This document shows positions 24,337 to 31,649 of a stretch of 37,930 bases of DNA, piece after piece (position 1 is the stretch's first letter; every line of letters begins with the position of its first letter). The notes under the pieces were generated by a model. It ran no database searches. It saw only the letters and a program-made list of their open reading frames with translations, and was not told the origin of the DNA. The DNA comes from Terriglobia bacterium (lineage in GTDB: Bacteria > Acidobacteriota > Terriglobia > Terriglobales > Acidobacteriaceae): positions 1 to 37,930 of the forward strand of contig JAIQEY010000050.1 in NCBI GenBank assembly GCA_020073565.1. The letters are read 5' to 3'. Position numbers and translations under genes: made by a program.

Positions 24337-25584
24337 TTATTCGTGGCGCAGACTTTCGACCGGATCGAGCTGTGCGGCCCGGCTGGCCGGGAGCGTTCCG
24401 AACAAAACCCCGACGAGCGAAGAGACCACGATGGCAATGATGGCGGACAAGCCAGAAATGGGGATCCGGTACTCAGTGAGGAAGCGAACCGAGAAGGGGA
24501 TGGCGAGTCCGACGACGATGCCGAAAAATCCACCGATCAGCGAGATCAGAATGGCCTCGGAGAGGAACTGGAAGCGGATCTCGCGGTTCGTGGCGCCGAT
24601 GGCTTTGCGGATACCGATTTCGCGGATGCGCGCGCTGACCGTTGCCAGCATGATGTTCATGATGCCGATCCCGCTCACGAGCAGCACGACGAGGGAAACC
24701 GCCAGGAGAACGGCGGTGAGGGCGTTGGCCGTCTTATTCGCCACGGCGAGCAGTTGCGTCAGGTTCTCAACCTTGTATACCGATTCAGGGCGGTGACGGG
24801 ACTGAATCACACGCTGGACTTGGGCTGTAACCGGCACAACCAGGGACGCGTCAGTGGTTGAGAAATAAATTTGTCGCACCGTCGGCGCGGCCAGGAAGTA
24901 GCGAGTTACCGAGTAGGGAATCAGCATCGTGTAATCGGTCACTTCCGACTGGCCCATCGTATCGGTCCGCTCGCGAAAGGTTCCGATAATGGTGAATGGC
25001 AAGCCGGTCAGCTTCACGATTTTCCCCAAGGCACCCTGGGGGGAGCCGTAGAACTCCTCGGCGAACTTCTGGGTTACGACACCGACCTTGTTGTGCCCTT
25101 GCGAATCCTGCTTGTCAAAGAAACGCCCGGAAAGAACCACGAGGTTACGCACGTCCTGATAGGCTGATTCCACACCGAGGATTTGCAGGTCGCGCTCTTT
25201 TCCGTTGCCCACAGCGACGCGTTCGAAGAGAGGCACGACCGGCGAGGCAGCCCGGATGCCCGGCACCTGCTCCTGAACCGCATGCATGTCGTCAATGGTC
25301 AGGTCGTCAGCGCCGGTGTCGGTGATGCGGTCTCCGCGCTGGTATTCCGCCTCAATCATGTTGGCGCCAATACCCTGAAGGAGATTCAGGACATATTGCT
25401 TCCCGGTCAGGCCGATCGTGGTAACGAGGATCAGCGAAGCGGTGCCGATCATCATGCCTAAAGCGGTTAGCAGGAAACGGATTTTGTTGCTGCAGAAGGT
25501 ATCGTAGGCGAAGCTCAGAATTTCGCTGAGCACCAGGCGGGGCCGGCCTTCGCGCGCGGGTAATTGAGTTGCAACCGTAGACAT
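24337..25584 (-). CDS. MacB/FtsX-type ABC transporter permease
   Basis: 415 aa. An N-terminal amphipathic start (LVLSEILSFAYDTFCSNKIR) leads into TM1 FLLTALGMMIGTASLILVTT. A large periplasmic MacB_PCD domain (about 60-290, with PFTIIGTFRERTDTMG) follows. Then come three C-terminal membrane helices with the FtsX motif SGIGIMNIMLATVSARIREI, GIRKAIGATNREI and LPASRAAQLDPVESLRHE. Such permeases need a separate LolD/MacB-type ATPase and often an adaptor. Neither is adjacent; the next gene upstream is a glycosyltransferase. Function could be lipoprotein, peptide or drug export, or envelope mechanotransmission. It begins 67 nt after the PMT-like gene and may be in the same transcript. Confidence 0.9.
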   Translation of the reverse strand: MSTVATQLPAREGRPRLVLSEILSFAYDTFCSNKIRFLLTALGMMIGTASLILVTTIGLTGKQYVLNLLQGIGANMIEAEYQRGDRITDTGADDLTIDDMHAVQEQVPGIRAASPVVPLFERVAVGNGKERDLQILGVESAYQDVRNLVVLSGRFFDKQDSQGHNKVGVVTQKFAEEFYGSPQGALGKIVKLTGLPFTIIGTFRERTDTMGQSEVTDYTMLIPYSVTRYFLAAPTVRQIYFSTTDASLVVPVTAQVQRVIQSRHRPESVYKVENLTQLLAVANKTANALTAVLLAVSLVVLLVSGIGIMNIMLATVSARIREIGIRKAIGATNREIRFQFLSEAILISLIGGFFGIVVGLAIPFSVRFLTEYRIPISGLSAIIAIVVSSLVGVLFGTLPASRAAQLDPVESLRHE

Positions 25585-25651
25585 CGGTAATTAGATGCTA
25601 GACCGGCATCGGGAGAGTCGCAAGCCGGGCGCGGGAAAAGCGCGTTTGGTG

Positions 25652-26938
25652 TCAGGCAACAGCTCGCGATTTCCCTACTGCCTCTCGTGCAAACCGCTCC
25701 AGAACCCCAACCACGGCGTACGCGGCCAGCACCACCACGATAGGGTCAGCCGGCCGAAAATAGTAGGTCTCCGGATGCGACAGATAGTAGGCCAGCGGAA
25801 AGCAGGCCAGCACGATGGCGTAACGAACTGCCAGCGGCTTGTTACTCCGAAACACCCGCCACAGGCCCGTCAGGGCCAGCAGCGACAGCGTGGTTTGCAC
25901 AAATATGTTTGGTGGATCGAGCGGTTCTTCCGCGAGGTACGACGGCGTGAAGCTCCAATAGCCGGTCCAGAGGTAGAGGGCTCGCCGCAGCGTCATCCGC
26001 ACAAACCATCCGGGGTGGCTGCCAATGAAGGCGAACGCTTGCTGGCGTTTATGCTCCATGTATGCAATCTCACCTCGTTGCACATACTCGGCCAGTTCAT
26101 TGTCGTTGTGGTTGGGATGCAAGTCCCGGTTTACCCAACGTTGCGAATAGCCGTTGTTGCCGATATACAACTCCAATCCAAACCCGCTCCGAAACGGAAT
26201 GAATTTATGAAAAATCTCGTAATTGCGAAGGATCCAGGGCGAGGTGATGGCGAGTAAAGCCAACGTCGCGGCGAGGCCGGGCAACATCCAGGAACGCTTC
26301 TGCCGATACCGCCGGTAGCAGGTCCATGCACCGAGTAACGGCAACACGGAAAGCACTACGGGCTCGGTCAACGCGGCGAGACCACAGAGCACACCGAAGC
26401 CAATCCAGTGTTGAAGGTGGCGGGAATCTTCCAACTCCAAAGCGATGAAGAAAAGCCAACACAACAGCAGGGTGACCAGACAGGTCGACCAAGCCCAGTC
26501 TGCTCCGTAGTAGATACCGTAGGGCGAGAGCGCCCAGCCCCAGGCGGCCCACTTTGCGACACGATCACCAAACCCTTTCCTGGCCACAAAAAATACCGGC
26601 ACACAGGTCACGGCAGAAAGCAGGCTATTGAGAGTGAGGGTGGCAATGATGGACGCCCTGGTGTAGATCCCGAAGATCTCGAAAATCGCCGCAAGGATGT
26701 AGGGGTACACGGGAGGCAAGAGGGCGGTCGGACCAGTATCGGCGAATGGGCTGCCAAACCCATGACCCAAAACGATGGAGCGTCCAACTCTTCCGAAAGC
26801 CCAGTGCTCGAGGACGAAGGGATCCATCCACTCATGGTAGAGAAAAGGAATCACCACGAGCCGGATGGCCAACGCCACAAGAATCATGGGGATGTAAGGT
26901 GGGAGGCGGCGGGGAGGCACGAGGGACCGCGTCGGCAT
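25652..26938 (-). CDS. ArnT/PMT-like polytopic glycosyltransferase
   Basis: About 428 aa, with around ten predicted membrane helices. After the first helix comes the loop FLYHEWMDPFVLEHWAFGRV with an acidic Asp that fits the catalytic first periplasmic loop of GT-C enzymes. GFGSPFADTGPTALLPPVYP is a block common to bacterial PMT_2-type transferases. The middle region LEDSRHLQHWIGFGVLCGLAALTEPV and the ITSPWILRNY turn also fit. It would transfer a sugar from a polyprenyl-phosphate donor on the periplasmic side; the acceptor is unknown. The ATG at 26938 has AAGGA 6-7 nt upstream, better than the ATG at 26974. The GT2 gene two genes upstream could make the lipid-linked donor. Confidence 0.8.
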   Translation of the reverse strand: MPTRSLVPPRRLPPYIPMILVALAIRLVVIPFLYHEWMDPFVLEHWAFGRVGRSIVLGHGFGSPFADTGPTALLPPVYPYILAAIFEIFGIYTRASIIATLTLNSLLSAVTCVPVFFVARKGFGDRVAKWAAWGWALSPYGIYYGADWAWSTCLVTLLLCWLFFIALELEDSRHLQHWIGFGVLCGLAALTEPVVLSVLPLLGAWTCYRRYRQKRSWMLPGLAATLALLAITSPWILRNYEIFHKFIPFRSGFGLELYIGNNGYSQRWVNRDLHPNHNDNELAEYVQRGEIAYMEHKRQQAFAFIGSHPGWFVRMTLRRALYLWTGYWSFTPSYLAEEPLDPPNIFVQTTLSLLALTGLWRVFRSNKPLAVRYAIVLACFPLAYYLSHPETYYFRPADPIVVVLAAYAVVGVLERFAREAVGKSRAVA

Positions 26939-27014
26939 TTGAGTTCCTTGCTGCAAGCAATCCTTTCTCGACAACAGAATCGTCTACGCTGAGGCCACAA
27001 CCATTGGCGGGCCG

Positions 27015-28490
27015 CTACTCCACGCGGCACACCAGAACACGCCGATTCTGATAAGGACAGGTCATCCCCGTCACTCCGGGCTGCGCGAGCACCACCCAAT
27101 TCACGCCCAATGAAGCTTTCAGACGTTGAAAATCGGACGCTTGAAAACTGTTCCAGCCAGTCGTGGCATCTACTTCCTTCTTCCATCGTGGGGCGAGCCG
27201 GGGAACGCGGGCTACCATGCCTGCGTCCTTCAGGTAATCCGCGAGTACGCTGCGCTCCGCCAGAGCCCGGAAGGCATGGAAATCTTCGCCGGGCAGCTGC
27301 ATGTAAAAGGGATCCAACGCGAAGAGACTGTCGGTCGGCGAGTTTTGCTGGATCCATGCGAAGGCTTGCACCCAGTCATTCTTCGGGAGGGTGCCGGGCA
27401 ATTCCAGGTGCTCGGTTTCGGGATACATCTGGCGCTGCGCATAGAGCATTCCGAAACCCAAAGGAACGAAGAGCAGCAACCACCGATACACATGCTTTCC
27501 CAGGATGTATTGTCCAATGAGCCCGCCGGCGATGAGGAAGAACAGCAGGTAAATCAGGTGCAAGTAACGCATCGGCTCGAAGGGCCGGAGGCGCTCGAGG
27601 CGGGGTGGGAGCATGATGATAAGTGCGACCACGGTCTGGAAAATGCCGAAGTACACGAGGCGCGAGGCCAGTCGCGCCAGAAGGAGAGATCCGTTGCGCC
27701 GGGCGATCGAGTGAAATCCCCATAACAGAAGCAGGGGAGCGAAAATGCCTAGCCACTCATACCAATGCCAGTGAAGCAGGAAATAAAATGCGCGACTCGC
27801 GGCCGCTTGCCGCCAGGCATCGGAGGCAGGTTCGAAGATCCACCCCAGAGGCAGCAGCAGGGCCGCCCGGGCGAGTTTTGCTTCTCTCTTCTTCCACCCG
27901 AGGAAAATGCAAAACGAGATACCGAACGCTGCCATGATGGCATGCATCACGAACGCCAGGCCCAGCAGTATTCCCGCCAACAAGCGCCGTTCCTCTAGAG
28001 TGGCCACGATGGCAGCGAGCACAGCAGCTGTGGCCAAGGTTCGGGGATGCAGATACTGGTCCGCCAAACTGATGGCCGTGCCAGAGACTGGGATCGTCAG
28101 CAGAGCGGCGACCATGGTTACCGCTGCCCATTGTGCCTGGGCAGTTGAAAAGCACCGGCGGCTGATCCGCCAGCATCCCCAGAGGATCAAGAGAATCGAC
28201 GCAAACTGCCAGAGGGAAACTGCCCAGGCTAAGGGCAGGTGTGTCAGGCGAATGGACGATGAGATCAGCTTATCGAAAATGGTCGCTTGGAACTGGAGAC
28301 GAAAGAAATCAGAGTCGTACGGGAAAAGAGCTGGGTTCAGATTCCGCTTGATGGCCGCCAGGTAATAAGCGTCGTCCTCCAGGCCAGGATGGTATCCCTG
28401 AACCAATATGGCAAAGGTAGTCAACAACAGAAGCAACGTGAGGTTGCGAATGCTGGGGTGCCCATCCAGAAGTTTAGACTTCAGGGTCAT
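27015..28490 (-). CDS. Polytopic membrane protein, possibly DUF6798-like
   Basis: 491 aa with about ten hydrophobic helices and a soluble C-terminal part (about 385-490). The N-terminal loop YHPGLEDDAYYLAAIKRNLN followed by LFPYDSDFF carries acidic residues directly after TM1, as in GT-C enzymes. That places it with integral-membrane proteins of glycan synthesis, possibly DUF6798, an assignment made from memory of the motif only. The C-terminus with WVQAFAWIQQNSPTDSLFALDP resembles the periplasmic end of such proteins, where a nucleotide-independent transferase step is suspected. The start codon overlaps the GT2 stop by 4 nt (ATGA). The next gene is 76 nt downstream. Confidence 0.75.
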   Translation of the reverse strand: MTLKSKLLDGHPSIRNLTLLLLLTTFAILVQGYHPGLEDDAYYLAAIKRNLNPALFPYDSDFFRLQFQATIFDKLISSSIRLTHLPLAWAVSLWQFASILLILWGCWRISRRCFSTAQAQWAAVTMVAALLTIPVSGTAISLADQYLHPRTLATAAVLAAIVATLEERRLLAGILLGLAFVMHAIMAAFGISFCIFLGWKKREAKLARAALLLPLGWIFEPASDAWRQAAASRAFYFLLHWHWYEWLGIFAPLLLLWGFHSIARRNGSLLLARLASRLVYFGIFQTVVALIIMLPPRLERLRPFEPMRYLHLIYLLFFLIAGGLIGQYILGKHVYRWLLLFVPLGFGMLYAQRQMYPETEHLELPGTLPKNDWVQAFAWIQQNSPTDSLFALDPFYMQLPGEDFHAFRALAERSVLADYLKDAGMVARVPRLAPRWKKEVDATTGWNSFQASDFQRLKASLGVNWVVLAQPGVTGMTCPYQNRRVLVCRVE

Positions 28491-29284
28491 GCTCCTGGGC
28501 GATTGGTAACGCCGCTCTCATAGTATCGGCGCTCCAGCGTACGGCCCTGCAAGCTGAAAATTCGGAAGTGGGCTAGCCCCGCCTTCTGCAGGGCAAACTG
28601 CAGCGTTGTCGCCACGACCCCTAAGCCATACTTCACGCTACGGCGAAAATTGATCGAAGAGGCTTCTTCAAAGTACTTGGTCGGACAAGAAAGCTCGCCG
28701 ATGCGAAAACCAAAATGCACGCATTGGGCGAGCATCTGGTTGTCGAAAACGAAATCATCGGAATTCTCCAGCAGCGGCAATTTCATGAGCACTTCGCGGC
28801 TGAAGGCTCGATACCCAGTGTGATATTCCGAAAGCTTGATTCGCAGGAACAGGTTCTCGAAGGCGGTCAGCAGCCGGTTGGCTATGTACTTATAAAGCGG
28901 CATGCCGCCGCGCAGCGTGCCGCCTCCAATGATGCGGGACCCGAGCACGACGTCATAGACCCCGTAGACGATCATGCTGGCCATGGCGGTCGTGAGCAGG
29001 GGCGTGTACTGATAATCGGGATGCACCATGATGACGACGTCGGCGCCGGCGGCCAACGCTTCGCGGTAACAGGTCTGCTGATTGCGGCCATAGCCGTAGT
29101 TGCGATCGTGGACGTAATACTGCAATCCGAGCCGGCGCGCGATTTCCACCGTGCGATCGGAACTGTGATCGTCCACCAGGATGCAGACATCCACGAGGTC
29201 AGGCAACTCCCGCACCGTCGCTTCCAGCGTTTTCTCGGCATTATACGCGGGCAACACGACGGCGATCCGTTTGCCGTTCAGCAT
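28487..29284 (-). CDS. GT2-family glycosyltransferase
   Basis: A 265-aa cytoplasmic GT-A enzyme without C-terminal membrane helices. The nucleotide-sugar site shows AVVLPAYNAEKTLEATVREL (8-27) and ILVDDHSSDRT (35-45). The metal-site region is MVHPDYQYTPLL, where HPD replaces the common DxD. LGSRIIGGG and YHTGYRAFSREVL (the acceptor-side block seen in polyprenyl-phosphate sugar synthases) follow. It probably makes a polyprenyl-linked sugar for the two membrane proteins downstream, the first of which it overlaps by 4 nt. It is divergent from leuC with a 91-nt gap. Confidence 0.88.
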   Translation of the reverse strand: MLNGKRIAVVLPAYNAEKTLEATVRELPDLVDVCILVDDHSSDRTVEIARRLGLQYYVHDRNYGYGRNQQTCYREALAAGADVVIMVHPDYQYTPLLTTAMASMIVYGVYDVVLGSRIIGGGTLRGGMPLYKYIANRLLTAFENLFLRIKLSEYHTGYRAFSREVLMKLPLLENSDDFVFDNQMLAQCVHFGFRIGELSCPTKYFEEASSINFRRSVKYGLGVVATTLQFALQKAGLAHFRIFSLQGRTLERRYYESGVTNRPGA

Positions 29285-29375
29285 GCATCTATTTTCCTAT
29301 GTTTGTTTCCTAAATGATATGGGGAAAGGGCACGGCTTGCCGGGCCGCCCCGCTGATAAAATACAGCAATCAACT

Positions 29376-30785
29376 ATGCCCCCTCGTACTCTGTTTGAAA
29401 AAGTTTGGGATGCGCACGTGGTTACGGCGCCGGACGGGCAATCGCCGCTGCTGTATATCGATCTGCATCTGGTGCACGAAGTAACGTCGCCGCAGGCCTT
29501 CGACGGGCTGCGTGCGAATGGGAGGCGGGTGCGCCAGCCGCTGCGCACGGTGGCGACGGTGGACCACAATATCCCGACTACTCCGCGTGGCCTCCCGATC
29601 ACCGACCCGATTGCCGCCAAGCAGATTGAAGCCTTGCAAAAGAATTGCCGGGAATTTGGCGTTCCTCTGTTCGACATGGACTCGGCGGAACAGGGCATTG
29701 TGCATGTGATTGGTCCGGAACTGGGCATCACGCTGCCCGGTATGACGATTGTTTGCGGGGACAGCCACACCTCGACCCACGGAGCGTTTGGGTCGCTGGC
29801 ATTCGGCATTGGGACGTCGGAAGTTGAGCACGTGCTTGCCACCCAGTGTCTGCCGCAGAAGAAGCCGAAGACGATGCAGATTGAGGTGCGTGGGAAACTG
29901 GCCGAAGGCGTTACCGCGAAAGATCTGGCCCTCGGGATCATCGGCCAGATTGGCACGGACGGCGCGACTGGCCACGTGATCGAGTACACGGGCGAAGCTG
30001 TCCGCGGGCTTTCGATGGAAGGGCGGATGACGCTCTGCAATATGAGCATCGAGGCGGGCGCACGCGCCGGCATGATTGCTCCCGATGAGACGACTTCTGC
30101 CTATGCGCAGGGCCGCCGCTTTGCCCCGAAGGGCAAGGATTGGGATGCGGCGGTCGCGTCTTGGCGTTCGCTCGCGAGTGATCCGGGCGCCAAGTACGAT
30201 CGCGTGATTGAAGTTAACGCGGCGTCGCTGGCTCCGTTTGTTACGTGGGGCACGAATCCTGGGATGGTGGTCGCGGTCAATGCGCGTGTTCCCGAGTTGC
30301 AGAGCTTCGCACAAGAAGCGGACCGGCGGGCGGCTGAGCAGGCGCTTGCTTATATGGACTTGAAGCCGGGGACGCCGATCGAGCAGATTGCTGTGGACCG
30401 TGTCTTCATCGGATCATGCACCAACTCCCGCATTGAAGACTTGCGAGCGGCGGCACGGGTTGCTAAAGGCCACCACGTGAATTCGAAGGTCCGAGCGATG
30501 GTTGTTCCCGGCTCGCAGGCGATCAAGCACGCGGCCGAGCAGGAAGGACTGCACCGTGTGTTCCTGGATGCCGGTTTTGAATGGCGCGAGTCAGGATGCT
30601 CGATGTGCCTGGGAATGAATCCCGACATCCTGCAACCGGGCGAACGCTGTGCCTCGACCAGCAACCGCAATTTTGAAGGCCGGCAGGGGCGCGGCGGACG
30701 CACGCATCTGGTGAGCCCGATGATGGCCGCGGCAGCAGCGGTTACCGGGCACTTTACGGATATTCGGAAGTGGAAGTTCGAGTAG
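29376..30785 (+). CDS. leuC: 3-isopropylmalate dehydratase large subunit
   Basis: 469 aa, matching family length. It isomerises 2- to 3-isopropylmalate with LeuD in leucine synthesis. The [4Fe-4S] cysteines are Cys348 (FIGSCTNSR), Cys408 and Cys411 (SGCSMCLGMNPD). Aconitase-family signatures VCGDSHTSTHGAFG and NRNFEGRQGRGGRTHLVSP are intact. The frame is open back to 29181, but the ATG at 29376 (MPPRTLFEKVWDAHVV) is the family start. No SD is evident. A region GATAAAAT lies 20-30 nt upstream and could be a -10. leuD follows after 133 nt that hold a long palindrome. leuA and leuB are not in the window. Confidence 0.96.
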   Translation: MPPRTLFEKVWDAHVVTAPDGQSPLLYIDLHLVHEVTSPQAFDGLRANGRRVRQPLRTVATVDHNIPTTPRGLPITDPIAAKQIEALQKNCREFGVPLFDMDSAEQGIVHVIGPELGITLPGMTIVCGDSHTSTHGAFGSLAFGIGTSEVEHVLATQCLPQKKPKTMQIEVRGKLAEGVTAKDLALGIIGQIGTDGATGHVIEYTGEAVRGLSMEGRMTLCNMSIEAGARAGMIAPDETTSAYAQGRRFAPKGKDWDAAVASWRSLASDPGAKYDRVIEVNAASLAPFVTWGTNPGMVVAVNARVPELQSFAQEADRRAAEQALAYMDLKPGTPIEQIAVDRVFIGSCTNSRIEDLRAAARVAKGHHVNSKVRAMVVPGSQAIKHAAEQEGLHRVFLDAGFEWRESGCSMCLGMNPDILQPGERCASTSNRNFEGRQGRGGRTHLVSPMMAAAAAVTGHFTDIRKWKFE

Positions 30786-30806
30786 CGAGAAGCGAGTCGC
30801 GAGCAA

Positions 30807-30888
30807 GATTCCTTCGTGTACCTTCGTGCCCTTTGCGGTTAGACAAGAAGCTTGAACCACTAAGGACACGATGGTGCACGAAGGAATC
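30807..30888. repeat. Long imperfect palindrome between leuC and leuD
   Basis: Two 34-nt arms (30807-30840 and 30855-30888) pair with 5 mismatches around a 14-nt loop. The outer part GATTCCTTCGTG is matched perfectly by CACGAAGGAATC. The inner part contains CCTTTGCGGTT against AACCACTAAGG, wording seen in interspersed genomic palindromes. It occupies most of the leuC-leuD gap and would form a strong hairpin in a leuCD transcript. Confidence 0.8.
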
Positions 30889-30918
30889 TGATCCGGAAAT
30901 CCAAAACCGAGAGATCGT

Positions 30919-31542
30919 ATGCAGCCTTTTCGAACACATCGCGGAATTGTCGCCCCACTGGACCGTGTCAATGTGGACACCGATCAGATCATCCCTAAGC
31001 AGTTCCTCAAGCGCATCGAGCGCACCGGGTTCGGCGAGTTCTTGTTCTACGACTGGCGGTTCTCGGGAGACGGAAATCAGATCGCTGACTTTGTTCTGCA
31101 CCAGCCGCGCTACCAAGGCGCCACGGTCCTGGTCGCGGGAAGGAATTTTGGTTGCGGCTCATCGCGCGAGCATGCCGTCTGGGCGTTGGCGGATTACGGT
31201 TTCCGCGTGGTGATTGCGTCGTCGTTTGGCGACATCTTTGCCAACAACAGCCTCAAGAATGGACTGCTCACGGTCCGCCTGACGGAAGAACAGGTGGCGG
31301 AGATTATGCGGCGGGCGAAGGAGAACGAACACTACCGGCTCATGATCGATCTGGAAAAACTGTGTGTGGACGACGGGCAGGGCTTCTCCGCCGCCTTTGC
31401 GATGGACGAGTTTTCACGGCACTGCCTGTTGAACGGCCTCGATGACATAGCACTAACGCTGCAACACGAGGCGGCCATCACGGCGTACGAGGCCCGGCAT
31501 CGAGCACGAGCCCCGATGGCCTCGGAGTCAGGCACGCTCTAG
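30919..31542 (+). CDS. leuD: 3-isopropylmalate dehydratase small subunit
   Basis: 207 aa. The swivel-domain marks are PLDRVNVDTDQIIPKQFLKR near the N-terminus, LVAGRNFGCGSSREHAVWAL in the middle, and SSFGDIFANNSLKNGLL. These residues line the active site with LeuC and bind the substrate hydroxyl and carboxylate. The ATG at 30919 gives MQPFRTHRGIVAPLDR, a normal LeuD start. The C-terminal EAAITAYEARHRARAPMAS is slightly longer than in short bacterial forms. It is expected to be co-expressed with leuC in spite of the 133-nt gap and palindrome between them. Confidence 0.96.
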   Translation: MQPFRTHRGIVAPLDRVNVDTDQIIPKQFLKRIERTGFGEFLFYDWRFSGDGNQIADFVLHQPRYQGATVLVAGRNFGCGSSREHAVWALADYGFRVVIASSFGDIFANNSLKNGLLTVRLTEEQVAEIMRRAKENEHYRLMIDLEKLCVDDGQGFSAAFAMDEFSRHCLLNGLDDIALTLQHEAAITAYEARHRARAPMASESGTL

Positions 31543-31649
31543 CTGTGCCGTTCCTGTTCGTCTGACGGCAACCCCTTCCAGGTTGTACACTCTTGAGTCT
31601 CCGGCATGGAGGGCCGTGCCGGTCGCAATGCTCGCATCGGGGTATCTAC

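Noticed and set aside
29370..30314. Minus-strand 314-codon frame opposite leuC
   Set aside because: Arg/His-rich shadow of a conserved enzyme gene with no motif or ribosome-binding site of its own.
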